Source: Anastatus disparis (lineage: Eukaryota > Arthropoda > Insecta > Hymenoptera > Eupelmidae). Taken from it: 64,000 bases of DNA. Below the pieces are notes generated by a model. It was not told the DNA's origin, searched no databases, and saw nothing but the letters and a program-made list of their open reading frames with translations. Below are positions 1-11,295 of the stretch, one piece after another (the stretch's first letter is position 1; each line of letters starts with the position of its first letter). The stretch lies in contig JAFFSR010000278.1 in NCBI GenBank assembly GCA_017163975.1, positions 186,001 through 250,000 of the forward strand, in the 5' to 3' direction. Both the position numbers and the translations under genes were made by a program.

Positions 1-1020
1 TTATATCTAAACTACGTAGCAGTATTATGTAAAGCGAAGCCTTTTACTTATACGTTTTTACGTTTTCGTGTGTGAAGGAGTGCAATTTATGGGTGAGTGC
101 TTGAAGCATGAATGCTTTACAATAGTTATAGATTCTTTTCGTTTTAACGATAAATATATCGTTTCTTTTTTATTACCTTGTGCGCGTGTGTTGATGATCA
201 CGTGCGCGGCATTAGAAAGCACGTTCACTTTTCTTGTTTTAACTCTCGCTCAAGCTAATTACCATTGTAGCTTTCGGGTTTAACGTACCTTTATCTGTTA
301 ATTAAGCATATCTAGTTTTTTTTTTGTAAACTGAGCCGGTCTGTGGCACAGTCGGTAGGAGCGTTGGATTCGTATTCTTGGGGAACCGAGATCGAATCCC
401 GCTCTTGGCTGTTTTTCAAACGAGCACCTCTGTTTCATGTGCTTTGTACACAGAACACACTTACGAGCTCCGTCGCTAAGGGATGAAAAAGTGCAGTTGT
501 AAAAATCAACTGACCTTGCGTCCCAGTGGACCGGGGCTTGATTCCCTAGGAAAAATTAGAAAAAATAATTTTCGAAGTATTCCGAGGGAATAAACCTGAA
601 AAACACAAAAATATACAAAAAAGTCCCAATGGGCAAAATACAAAAATTATAAAAAGTCCCACTGAGCAAAACTAAAAATATCAAAATAATAAAATTACCA
701 GATGATGGCCTATCATATAGACAATAAAAAGTCTGGAAAAGGCCAATAAAAAGAGAGAAGAAGAAGAATTAAGCATATATTTGGCCCTCTTTTCGCCGCG
801 TTTGTTTTATATAATTAGGATACCTCATGGAGTCGCGTCCGTATCACGCAACTGACGCCCTTTTCTATGTATGGCTAGTGTTTAAGTGTAGTTTAATAAA
901 ATCTATAAGTTTCGTATATTTCAGCTTATTTCTTTTTTGTGCATTGTATCGTGCAGTTATATACAGCATTATAGTACATTTAGCTATATAGTACGACCAC
1001 CTGATTTCCACGGCCGTTAT
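1..1020 (+). repeat. Left LTR of Gypsy element 1 (18 bp cut off by window edge)
   Basis: The segment matches 18,051-19,050 almost throughout once the SINE in each copy is removed. Position 1 corresponds to 18,051, and the right copy starts with TGTAAC at 18,033, so 18 bp of this LTR lie outside the window. The two copies stop matching after GCCGTTATA, which sets the end near 1,020. No LTR-terminal CA is evident there, so the last few bases are uncertain. The copies differ by scattered substitutions, so the element is not young. Confidence 0.85.
333..766 (+). mobile_element. tRNA-derived SINE inserted in the left LTR
   Basis: A GAGCCGG start is followed by an A-box-like stretch (GGCACAGTCGGTAGGAGCG) and a B-box-like stretch (GATCGAATCCCGC), then a unique body and an AAG-rich tail. 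A 12-bp target-site duplication, AATTAAGCATAT, occurs at 300-311 and 767-778. Twenty-one extra bases (312-332) lie between the left duplication and GAGCCGG and have no match in the second copy. The same SINE family occurs at 18,100-18,524. Confidence 0.8.
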
Positions 1021-2005
1021 AATTAGCGTGCAAACGTGGTGCCGTCAAAAATTTCAGTGAAATTTTTGTAAAATTTTCAAAGATTGGAAAACGAAGAGAA
1101 AAAAAGAAAACTGTAGAAAAAGAAAAGTGGGGAAAAATGTGAAAAAAAAAGAAACTGTGCCAGTGCAACGAACGTTTTCTTTTGCTTGGGTACGTTAAGG
1201 CTTTGCCACGCGGTTGCGATTTTCCCAAAGCACACACGAAGCGAGCTGAGAGGATTGATGCTGGGTTGATGCTTTTGATGCTGTCGTTTGGCATGGTAAA
1301 ACTTTTTTCTGTTTGCAGCAAATTTTTTAATCTATTAAAGAAAAAAATCTTTGTTACTCAAAATTTATTTTTTTTTCCTTTAAGTTTTTTTTCATTTTTT
1401 AATTTGATTTTAAATTTTTCTTTTTACGTATAAATTATTTTTTATATTTTTTTTCTTTGCTTGTTGCGAATAAAATTGTTTTTTCGCATATATATTTTGT
1501 GTGTGTAGCTCGAACGAGAGAACAAATCGTTTTCGTCGTCATTGGATAAAGCTAAAACCTTTAGTAATTTTTTTGCTCTGGCTTTAATATATTGATCTCA
1601 TTTAAAATAATATTTAGCTTTATATGGCTTTAGCTTTGTCACACGCATACTAGTATATCTGCACATTTAGCTATATCTGTATTATCTCACAATGTGTAGT
1701 CGTGCCGCACAGCCAGAGAACAAATCATTTCTTTGACTCTGCTATGTAAAGCTGCCCATAGCTTGATTTTTTTGTGTGTTAGCTACTTGAATCATTTTAG
1801 ATATTAATTATAAAATTTTTGGTATTGCAGTAAAATTTAATCTGTTGATTTTTTTGGTAATAGTCCTTTTAGTTAGTCTGAAGTTATTTGTTTAGCAATA
1901 AAAATCTTTTTGTCAAATATTTTTTTCTGAGCCTAAACTCATTTACAAAACTCAGTAGTTTTTATAAGTTTTTTAATTTCCGCCCCATTTGCTTGCTCCT
2001 GTGTT
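1021..2005 (+). other. Leader of Gypsy element 1, no gene recognised
   Basis: This lies between the left LTR and the first gag-like codons. TGGTGCCGTCA near 1,038 could be a primer-binding site because of its position, but I could not match it to a tRNA. The rest is AT-rich with long A and T runs. Short open frames here show no protein-like composition. Confidence 0.4.
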
Positions 2006-3616
2006 CATAGTCATATTCCTCCTACTTCTTATAGCTATAATCCTTATAATTATTCTCAACCCACACCACCTCCAGGAGTTCCAAGAACATTACCCCTACG
2101 CTTTTATCCAGCAAAATCAGCAACACCCCTATCTCAACCTCCTATCTTAAGACACTCTGCACTTCCAGTGTACATGGATCCGTATCGATCGACGATGGAT
2201 ACCTCAATATTTTGTAAGGAAAAGCAAACGAGTCAAATTTTTGCCAACTGCCACATCTCCTTTAAAGAAGATGGAAAAAAAGACCCTGAATCCTTTCTCC
2301 ATAATTTGCAAGGGTGCCGAGAAGTTCATGAATGAACAGTGGACACGACTATCCAAGCGCTGCCTGCTGTACTAGATGGAGAATCCTACTATTGGTTTAG
2401 GAAGAAGAATAAAAAATGACATACGTTCGAAGATTTAGTAGAGGCTTTTTTTTGCAGTTCTGTATGGAAGATGTTCAGGAACATCTGGAGGTAGAAATTA
2501 AAAGGTTTGCAAACTAATGGACTGAATTCGACCGCTGATGACCGTTGAAAAACAGTTGAAGAGAGCGTATAGTAATTTACACTTTAATTATTGACAGCAA
2601 ATTTATCAGGATCAGTTTATGAGTTTAATAGAATTGCAGAAACTAGGTAAAAGAGAAGAAACTCGCAGAGCCCAGGATAAAGCATCCAGCCCCAAATGAG
2701 TCCTTGTTTTGTAATACCGCATGCACTGGGGTTAAATCATTACGATTAAATGAAACTGCCCCTATAGCTACCCCGTTAGCTCCGTAGAAATCCCGAATTA
2801 TAATGACCTCGCACTAATATCAGCCCCCGTTACTATGAACCGCACTACTTTTTTTTAGTCTCCCAGAAGGTGAAGCACCAACTAAGAACGAGAATTTCCA
2901 GAACTCCCTAATACCAGCTAAGAACCAAGGAAGACCTTACTCCAATAAAGTGGAGAAAAACAACCAGCGTAGCACTAATCCACAAGTCCAACCTGTGAAC
3001 AATAAAAACCAAGCCAACTCTCAACCTATACCAGTGAAAGAGGGTGATGAAAGGAGACTCAAGAGCCCTTGCTTTAGATGCGGAATACTAGAACATTGGG
3101 CGAGTCAATGTCCTCAGCAAATAAAGTACTATAGTTACGGTCGACCCAACGTGCACATGAAAAATTGTGTGAGATGCGCTCAACCAAGAAATAAGCGACG
3201 GAGCAATCATGAAAAGTCGGTGTTTCCTCCAATAAAGTGATTCAGACTCGGCCGCTTCTGACGGAATCAACAGTTAGACCGGTGAGTTCGAGTAATTCTG
3301 AAAGGATGAAAAAAAAGAATTATCTCGAACACCAAAGGCAGCGCAGAAAAGACATAATAGCAGCGAACATAGGAAAAATAAGCGAGTAGTGCAGAATAGT
3401 AATATAAAAGATAGTAGAAGAGGTGAGCAAATAATAGTAGGTAGCCATATATTGAATAGTACTTGTGACATAGTCAACAGTAGCAGAAATAGCATCGACC
3501 AGCCCTACTCTCTGAAAAATATTATCAATCCTAACTCAGCTCCTCAAGCAATCAACAAACCAATATCGTTAATGAAACAAAATATAAATGTCATTGGAGA
3601 TATGCGACAGTTTTAG
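2006..3616 (+). pseudogene. Gag polyprotein relic of Gypsy element 1
   Basis: Translated pieces in several frames show a Pro/Tyr-rich N-terminal part (about 2,010-2,170), then a capsid-like stretch with FKEDGKKDPESFLHNL and GESYYWFRKKNKK, the arrangement seen in Gypsy gag capsids. A CCHC zinc knuckle follows at about 3,070-3,112: CFRCGILEHWASQC fits C-X2-C-X4-H-X4-C. A second Cys pair follows in a basic context. Stops and frame breaks at about 2,330, 2,420 and 3,240 make it non-functional. Gag would package the element RNA. The frame is lost at about 3,616, where the inserted DNA begins, and element 1 resumes with protease near 13,318. Confidence 0.7.
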
Positions 3617-3864
3617 TATTAATATTGAACGAGCAAAATGTACCTCGCTCCTTACATCGCTCGGTTGCATTTTCATATATTATATTATTATTTATAAATT
3701 TGCTAATTCCATTGACAATAGTCGTTCAATATTAAATGTGTATTTAATTTTTTTTCACATATTTATATCATTATATTGTATTGCATTATAATAAAAAATT
3801 TTTTTAATTTTTGTAAATTAATAAGCTTTAATAAAAGTGAATAATTATTATTAACAATCATAGT

Positions 3865-5522
3865 ATGAGAAAAATGTTTATATTACCATCGACTTTTACA
3901 GAAAGTCCGCATTCCTTATATCAAAATTTTCTTGATCTTCTGACATTAGTACGAAGAAATGGGAAACCAGATTTTTTCATTACCATGACGTGCCATACAA
4001 AATGGAAAAAAATCACAAATAATATAGGGCAAAGTAACAGATGGACCAGATATTGCTGTTAAAGTATTTTATTAAAAATTAAAACTGTTATTAGAAAGCA
4101 AATTTCTAAAAAACATATTTTGGAAAAATCCATTGCCTATTCATACGTCGTAGAATTTCAAAAGAGAGGATTACGCCATGCCTATATGCTAATACATTTA
4201 AGTAAAGATGATAAAATTTACAATAGTGATGACGTTGATAAATTTGTCGTAGCTAAAATTCCAAATAAAAATGATAATCCCAGATTATATGAAATGATTG
4301 AACAATTTATGATCCTTGGCCAAGTGAAGATCAGAATAAAAACTCACCTCGTACGGATAAAGAATCAGGAGAGTGTTCGAAAAATTTTCTGAAGTGATTT
4401 AATAAAACTACAATAATGACAAATGGTTATCCTATTTATCGACGAAGAAATAATAAAAATGAAATATTATACACAAAAAACAAGTGGGCAGACAATAGAT
4501 TTGTGGTATCTGATAACCCGTATTTATGACTAAAGTTTAACTGTCATATTAATATTGAATTATGTTCAACAATAGGAGTTATAAAATACTTATTTAAATA
4601 CTGCTTCAAAGGACATAATTGTGCATTCATGGAAATGAAAGCAAGTGAAATAAATACTAAAAGTAATACTAATGATGAAACGGATAAAACGAATGATTTG
4701 GATATGTTTTATGATGAAATTAAACAATATATGAACACAAGATACGATTGCCCACCAGAAGCTATGCATCGCATATTGGAATATATTAGTGAACTTTCTC
4801 ATACAATTTATAGATTAGTCGTTCATAATGAAAATGAACAATATGTGTATTCTAAAGTAGGATCCGAACACGAAATTGATAAGAAAAATGTAAATACAAC
4901 ACTAACAGTGTGGTTTGAACTTAATAAAAGTGACCCAGAGGCGCATAATTACTTTTATTCTGATATACCGCAAATTTATGTTTTTAATCGAATACATAAA
5001 ACATGGACGAAAAGAATAAAAACTATGAAACCTATTCTAACCGGAATGTACTCACTTAATCAAAAACAAAGAGAAAGATTTTTTTTAAGATTACTTCTGC
5101 TTCACGATAAAGCTGTAACATCTTTTGAAAGTTCAAAAACTTTTGATGGAATTACATACCTAACATTCTTTGAAGCAGCAAAAGCAAGAAATTTAATTGA
5201 AATCGATGATGAACGGGATAAATGTTTAGAAGAATCTTGTAAATCTCGATTTCCAGAAGCTCTCTGTCAATTATTTGGTAACATTTGTACATTTCACAAT
5301 CCAATTAATGCTCGAGAATTATATGAAAAATATAAAATTTATTTTTATCCTCGAAAAATGAATGAACAAAAAGGTGAAGAATATGCATTAGGCATAATTA
5401 ATGATATTTCAACGAATAATGGATTCCAATTAAGCGACTTTAATTCACGTAATTCAGAACACTATATTGAAAATAAAGAAATTAAATATAGTACAATAAA
5501 TAAATTTAATAATATTGAATAA
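3865..5522 (+). pseudogene. Helitron Rep (HUH/Y2 endonuclease) relic
   Basis: Four pieces in order. 3,865-4,062 has the Helitron N-terminal pattern (ILPSTFTESP, GKPDFFITMTC). 4,120-4,392 has the HUH region (VVEFQKRGLRHAYMLIHL), where the second His of H-x-H is replaced by Tyr. 4,420-4,620 has DNRFVVSDNPYL and KYLFKYCFKGH, the paired catalytic Tyr separated by three residues. 4,629-5,522 encodes 297 residues including YVFNRIHKTW, the linker motif RFFLRLLLLH and NICTFHNPINARELYEKYK. Rep nicks single-stranded DNA to start rolling-circle transposition. Stops near 4,062 and 4,392, frame changes and the lost His make it inactive. The last 297-residue block is still open, so the decay is patchy. Confidence 0.85.
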
Positions 5523-6212
5523 ATAATTGATACTCTAACATATCGTCCGGTTAGCGGAAAAAAAGACACACTGTTTTTAATTTTAAAAAAGGGACACGTC
5601 GTTTTGAGGTTGAAAAAAGTGACACATCAGTTTTTTATTTAACAACCGGACAACTCGCTTTTAGAGTTAAAAAATGAGACACGTCGTTTTGAGTTTCGAA
5701 AATGTGACATGTCGTAGATGTTTTATTTAAGAGAATATAAAATACCAAAATTAGTTTAGAAAATTTTTGATTTTCAATTTAAAAGTCTCAAAAATGTCTC
5801 TATATTATGCATTTTCACTTAAACATATCAAATTAATGAAATTTAGATATTTTAATAAATTTTTTATTTCAGATAAAAAATATGAGTGACTGCAATGTTA
5901 ATGAAACGTTTACTCTAATACATCACCTTAATTAATGTATGATCTCAAATTTTCATTTGTTCATTCGCTTTATTTTAAACTAAAAAATTTTTATTTCTAA
6001 AAATTATCATGCATATATATTATATCGCGCAAAAAAATTTGCAGAAAAGGAATGTAATAACGGTGAATTGTAAAAATATTTTATATGTGAAAATAAATAA
6101 ACTTTATTTTTTAATTATATAAAATATACAATAAATTGTATTCTAAAAAGAATTCTCATAACGTATATTGAGAAAATTTTTTTGTAATAGAACTAATTAA
6201 CAAAATGTATGT

Positions 6213-7339
6213 ATAAATATATATATGGGACGTTTCATGTCAACTCGACTGACAAAAAAATAGAATTTACTGAAAATCCGTGAAGAGGTTCCATTTGATA
6301 CCCAAAATATACAAAAAAATTTTTAGAAGCATAGGTCAAAGGGATTACGAGTAATAAGTAATAGAATATTGTGATTTTTCAAATTTTTTTGTGAAATCAC
6401 TAACTTAATTATTTTTTTCCTCAGAAACTAAGGATTTTAGAGATTCACTCATAAATATATGTTTATTGTTGCAAATGATGAGTAGAATCTACACAAATTT
6501 TTTTAAATCTCAGAATCGCTGCCTTCTGATTAGTTCAGTTTGTACTTTCATGTAATTTTGAATTTCTGGTGTTCGGCCAGGTTAATTTCACTCAGGTTGC
6601 ACTATGTTATGTTTTTTTATAATATCTTGAAGTGAACTTTGTCTCATCTTAGGTATAGAACTGAGAAAAGAGCTATAGAACTTTGAATATTAAAAAATAA
6701 AATAGAATTTTCAATTTAAAACATATATACTGTGGATTTGGTTCTTCGATTATAGATAATGCAATATACGAACAAATGATTTTTAAATATCTTAAAAGAG
6801 ATCTATTTCTTAATACTTAAATTATTAATGTTTTAAATTGAAAATTCTATTTTATTTTTTAATATTCAAAGTTCTATAGCTCTTTTCTCAGTTCTATGCC
6901 TAAGATGAGACAAAGTTTACTTCAAGATATTATAAAAAGACATAACATAGTGCAACCTGAGTGAAATTAACCTGGCCGAACACCAGAAATTCAAAATTAC
7001 ATGAAAGTACAAACTGAACTAATCAGAAGGCAGCGATTCTGAGATTTAAAAAAATTTGTGTAGATTCTACTCATCATTTGCAACAATAAATATATATTTA
7101 TAAGTGAATCTCTAAAATCCTTAGTTTCTGAGGAAAAAAATAATTAAGTTGGTGATTTCACAAAAAAATTTGAAAAATCACAATATTCTATTACTTATTA
7201 CTCGTAATCCCTTTGACCTATGCCTCTAAAAAATTTTTTGTCTATTTTGGGTATCAAATGGAACCTCTTCACGGATTTTCAGCAAATTCTATTTTTTTGT
7301 CAGTCGAGTTGACATGAAACGTCCCATATATATATTTAT
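6213..7339. mobile_element. Foldback element, about 510-bp inverted arms
   Basis: ATAAATATATATATGGGAC at 6,213 is mirrored by GTCCCATATATATATTTAT ending at 7,339. The two arms (6,213-6,722 and 6,829-7,339) match nearly base for base, including GAATTTCTGGTGTTCGGCC and the block around ACTCGACTGACA. The spacer is about 106 bp. No open reading frame is present. The near-identity of the arms suggests a fairly recent insertion or arm-to-arm gene conversion. Confidence 0.85.
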
Positions 7340-7437
7340 TGTAACATGGTGGATTTGCATCCACATGTTATACTTCCATAAAGATATCTACTATACCGGC
7401 GAAGAGCCTTATTTGTATGATTTTAACTTGTATATAG

Positions 7438-7512
7438 CAGTGCGGCATTGGCTCGGTGAATAGAGCTCGTGCCTGGAAATCTCGAAAAACGGGGTTCGCG
7501 CCCGGTGTACGC
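7438..7512 (+). promoter_or_regulatory. tRNA-like Pol III A/B boxes in the left TRIM repeat
   Basis: TGGCTCGGTGAA (7,449-7,460) resembles an A box and GGTTCGCGCCC (7,493-7,503) a B box, about 32 bp apart. GCTC/GAGC can form a D-arm stem and GGG/CCC a T-arm stem with a 7-base loop. This is a degenerate tRNA shape rather than a functional tRNA. Confidence 0.5.
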
Positions 7513-7828
7513 TTTTTTTTTAATTCAAAAAGTGTCATGTTTCAATGGCACCCAACGAAATAACCCGCAGGAGCAACCATATAGCATTTTAAAAATTTAG
7601 CATTAAGTTATTAGCACTAAGCAGAGCGAGCAGAGCAAGCAGAGGGAGCAGAGCAAGTAGCAGTAGCAGTTATGACGAAATTATCGGTTCCACCGAAGTA
7701 CTTTCGTGGGGGGGGGGGGGGGAGAGATTGTAACATGGTGGATTTTCATCCACATATTATATTTCCATAGAGATATCTACGATACCGGCGAAGAGCCTCA
7801 TAAGTATGATTTTAACTTGTATATAGCA

Positions 7829-7901
7829 GTGCGGCATTGGCTCGGTGAATAGAGCTCGTGCCTGGAGATGTCGCGGAACGGGGTTCACGCCCGGTGTCCG
7901 C
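7829..7901 (+). promoter_or_regulatory. tRNA-like Pol III A/B boxes in the right TRIM repeat
   Basis: The same A-box (from 7,838) and a slightly different B-box (GGGTTCACGCCC, 7,881-7,892) lie at the same place in the right repeat. Here GCGG and CCGC at the ends could pair as an acceptor stem. Both boxes survive in both repeats although the linker bases differ. Confidence 0.5.
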
Positions 7902-8391
7902 TGATTTTTAATTCAAAAAGTCTTATGTTTCAATATATTAGAAAAGTAAGTGATTGCAATGCTACTTATTAAGAGTTACGTTTTTTAGAGCAATTAATGA
8001 AACTATGTCCTGTTAAAATGAGTAGAAATAAAATATGTATACGTAAATGAATATTCTTATTACAGAATATGAATTTGATATGCTTGAAATTCCAAATTTA
8101 AAAATTCTATAATTTAATTTTCAACATTGTTTATTAAAAATTTATAAAATGTAGTTATATTCCTTTGACACGTAATTTATATAATTTATTTGATTAATTA
8201 TTAAAAATACTATAAAATTAGAATTTTAGATAAAAATTCCTAAGACGTATCTCTTTTTTGAAACTCAAAAAGCGAGTTGTCCCATTCTTTAATATAAATC
8301 GATGTGTCACTTTTTTCAACTTAAAAACGAGGTGTCAGGTTTTATACCTCCAAAAATGATGTGTCTTTTTGTTCCGCTAACCGGATGATAT

Positions 8392-9735
8392 GCTCAAACG
8401 ACTATTTGTAATACAGAAATAAAGTCATTAAACATAAATTGCACTAAAAAGTATATATATCCAGACGTTCCAGGTGGAAGTGGTGAAGCTACTTATTGAA
8501 TATAATTATAACTTATCTAAAAATTCATGGAATCAACTATTTAGTTGTATCATGAACGGGTTTAGCGGCTAACTTATTACAAGATGGTGTGACAGTACAT
8601 ACAACATTAAAATTACTGTTGAACATATCTGAAGACACAATGTGTGATATTAGTGCAAACAGCGAAATAGGTAAAAAAAATGGAAGATGTATCAATTTTT
8701 ATCTGGAATAAAATCACAATCCGTCGATCGAATGTTTAAAGATGTATGTGATAATAATTATACGTTTGGAGGAAAAACATTTATCATATCAGGTGATTTT
8801 AGACAAACATTGCCAATAGTAAAACATGGAAATAGAACACAGATAGTAGAAAATTGTGTAAAAAAAAGCTATTTATGGGAAAATTTTTAATGTATGTCTT
8901 TAAAAGAAAATAAACATTTAATGGAATCAGATAATAAATTTAAAAATTGGTTACTTAATATAGGAAATGGTAATTTTCATTCAAAATATGAAAACGGAAA
9001 TGAAGTTATACAAATTTAAAAAAAAATATTGTCAAAGCGCAATCTAATTGATGAAATTGACGGGCATAATATGAATATTGAAAATTGTGACTATTACGAA
9101 AATATCATATCAGCAATGGAAAACGTAGATGTAACAGAAATGAATGAAAAAATTTTATTAAAAATAAATGAACCAGTAATAGCGTACTTGAGCATTGACT
9201 CTGCAAATGATGTTAATGATGAAAGTTCAGATATAATTTTGCCAACAGAATTTTGAAATTCTTGAACGCCCGACGATTCACCTCTACATAGATTATAATT
9301 AAAAAAAGGAACTATAGTAATGCTTCTAAGAAATGTTTATTTGAATGAAGGACTTTGTAGCAAGAACTGATTAGTAATAACAAAATTAAAACAATTTACT
9401 ATCATTACGCAAATATTTACAGGGAGTAAAGAAAGAAGCACTATATTCTTACCATGTATGACCTTATCAGCAAATGATGAACTGCCATTCCAGATGACCA
9501 GAAAACAATTTTCTGTAAAACTTGCTGATGTAATGGCTATTAATAAGTTGCAAGAATAATCATTTAAAAAAGTAGGAATGTATTTACCAACACTAATTTT
9601 TAGTCATGAGCAGTTATACGTGGCACTTTTAAAGACAACAAATAAAAAAGAATTGAAAATATCAACAGAAAAATAGAGAAAAGTTAAAGATAAAATGGTC
9701 TACACAAACATCGTTTACAAAGAAATATTATAAAA
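8392..9735 (+). pseudogene. Helitron PIF1-type helicase relic
   Basis: This continues the Helitron after the TIR insertion. The Walker A region reads VPGGSGEATY, where the family has GGSGKT, so the key Lys is lost. Next come TGLAANLLQDGVTVH and ISEDTMCDISANS, then 8,687-8,890 with GGKTFIISGDFRQTLPIVKH (motif III), and near the end a C-terminal block including FSHEQLYVALLKTTNKKELK, where the family has a Ser-Arg helicase motif VI. The segment around motif II is missing or scrambled. The helicase unwinds DNA during rolling-circle transposition. Several stops and frame changes (near 8,500, 8,890 and 9,020) inactivate it. Confidence 0.8.
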
Positions 9736-9832
9736 CCACAATACAAAAATTAAATATAATGAGAAAGAAAATAAACATATTTGAAACTCTAATATAACAT
9801 TAACTATGAAGAAATTGAAAATTATGAAGTGG

Positions 9833-9981
9833 AGTTTAGCACTGTATGGTTAAAAATCACGGCTGCTATTGTTAGTTCTGTGCCATTAAAAAAACGCAAT
9901 TGCTTTTTTAAATGCTATGTGGCTAAAAAAACATGGTTGCTATTGTAAGCGCTGTGATGGGGAAGAACGCTAAAACTACTG
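9833..9981. repeat. Minisatellite, left part
   Basis: Degenerate copies of a unit like AAAAACGCGGCTGCTATTG followed by TAAGCGCTGTG. The array is cut here by a TIR element and resumes at 11,296. Confidence 0.7.
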
Positions 9982-10301
9982 CACTGAAAAAAGTTTTCAC
10001 CTCAAAAACTAGTGCTAAATAATAGAAGGTTAAAATTGCGTGTTTTATAATGAAAAAAACCATGACAGTACCATTTTAATCAATGCTAGTTTTACTATTT
10101 TACCTTCTAAGGTCCAGCACATTGATTTTCAATGACTAGCACGGTTTTTTCCAGTGCCAACATCAAAATTTCAGTTCTGCGCATTAACAGAGAAATTCTT
10201 AAAGCATGGTATCAGTTTTTTCACAAAATCAACTTATTGCTATCATAAATAATCTTTCAAGTCAGTTATATTTTATTTATTTATACATGTATGTATGTAT
10301 G

Positions 10302-10373
<72 letters not shown>

Positions 10374-11295
10374 GTCTGTGAAAACATAATGACAGAGTTT
10401 TATGTTCAAAGTTCAACAAGATTTCTTTTTCAAGAAAAGTTATTTAGTTATTTTAGTACGAAATTATACGTGAAAACTGGTCGAAACGAACTTGCAATTT
10501 TTTCTCATTTTTTTTTATGTAACTTCTCATAAAATTAACATAGAGAAGCAGTACTCAAAATAAAGCTGAAGATTTGTGCTTTCAAATGCACGTATTGTGA
10601 TAATCCAATAAAATAATTCTCTATGCGAAAAATTTGTAGGAAAAATGCAGAACATGAGAAAAATAAAATAAAGTAAATAAATTTATCAAATTAATTGATT
10701 AATTGATGATTATAGAGATATTAAAATGTCTAATTAATTGATATAGTTATATTTTATCAAATCTAATCTGATTATAATAAATTCCAGTAGCCTAATATTT
10801 TTAGGTTAGAAACTTTTTATGTATATATATCAACGAAAATAAAGTATCATTTATTTAAGGTAATTTATATTTACACTTGAAAAGATTTGTTAATTCAGTG
10901 AGATTCCACTCATTTAATATTTTTTGTATAAAATTATCCATTTGGCACTTATTTCCTATGCAATAAATAGAAAAACTTTTGTGTAAAACTTCACAATCGT
11001 GCACACTGCTACAATCGAAAATTCGTAATCACAAACATACACCAGCGCCGTTATTTAACGTGCTTGGCACCTGAAAAGACCGTGCTAAAGGTGGCACTGT
11101 AAATTCACCCGTCAGTTATCGAAAATAAATATTTATAGCACTAAAAAATACTACACTGGTATGAATTTTATTTGTGCTATCAATAGAGCGAAAAAAATTA
11201 ATGCCATTCATTACTTTAGAACACACTAGCATTGGAATTTAAACATCTAATCGAATTTAGCATTAGTTTTACCGGTGAAAACTTTTTTCCGTGTG
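9982..11295. mobile_element. Non-autonomous TIR element inside the minisatellite
   Basis: The left end CACTGAAAAAAGTTTTCACC followed by AAAACTAGTGCTAAAT is mirrored by the right end, whose reverse complement reads CACACGGAAAAAAGTTTTCA and then AAAACTAATGCTAAAT. The inside is AT-rich, includes a (TA)n run and shows no transposase. Sub-terminal copies of a GCACTG/AGCACTA motif recur near both ends. The superfamily is not assigned. The CACTG start is shared by more than one superfamily and no clear target duplication was seen. Confidence 0.6.
10302..10370. repeat. (TA)n microsatellite
   Basis: About 34 uninterrupted TA units, bordered by ATGT repeats on the left and ACATG on the right. The open frame running across it (10,206-10,532) is a by-product of the repeat. 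Confidence 0.95.

Larger units (their letters stand above)
7340..7932 (+). mobile_element. TRIM-like element with tRNA-like terminal repeats
   Basis: Two direct repeats of about 205 bp (7,340-7,544 and 7,729-7,932) both start TGTAACATGG and end ATGTTTCA. They flank only 184 bp. Just inside the left repeat is a PBS-like TGGCACCCAACG (7,546-7,557). Just before the right repeat is a G-run of about 16 (7,708-7,722) followed by AGAGAT, which fits a polypurine tract. TG...CA ends, PBS, PPT and no coding capacity fit a terminal-repeat retrotransposon in miniature. No target-site duplication was resolved. The alternative is two tandem SINE copies, but the PBS and PPT positions argue against that. Confidence 0.65.
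5540..8391. mobile_element. Non-autonomous TIR element splitting the Helitron
   Basis: The left end ATATCGTCCGGTTAGCGGAA matches the reverse complement of the right end (positions 8,362-8,391) with few differences. The match continues as sub-terminal copies of a GACACGTCGTTTTGAGGTT-like motif at both ends. No transposase was recognised. Flanks ACTCTAAC and GCTCAAAC could be a decayed 8-bp target duplication (6 of 8 match), which would suit a hAT-type element. That assignment is a guess. It separates the Helitron Rep from the helicase, so it came after the Helitron. A foldback and a TRIM-like element lie inside it. Confidence 0.7.
3617..9832 (+). mobile_element. Decayed Helitron inserted in Gypsy element 1
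   Basis: The segment carries the two hallmarks of an animal Helitron protein on the + strand: a HUH/Y2 Rep part (3,865-5,522) and a PIF1-type helicase part (8,392-9,735). A 2.85-kb TIR element lies between them. The outer limits are approximate: the left is where gag homology stops, the right is where the minisatellite starts. I did not find a convincing 5' TC or 3' hairpin-CTRR end. It lies inside Gypsy element 1, so it entered after that element. Confidence 0.7.

Noticed and set aside
5540..8391. LTR retrotransposon instead of TIR element
   Set aside because: The ends are inverted, not direct, and no PBS or polypurine tract is found at the outer ends.
10206..10532. 108-residue frame
   Set aside because: Runs through a (TA)n microsatellite, giving a Tyr-Ile repeat.
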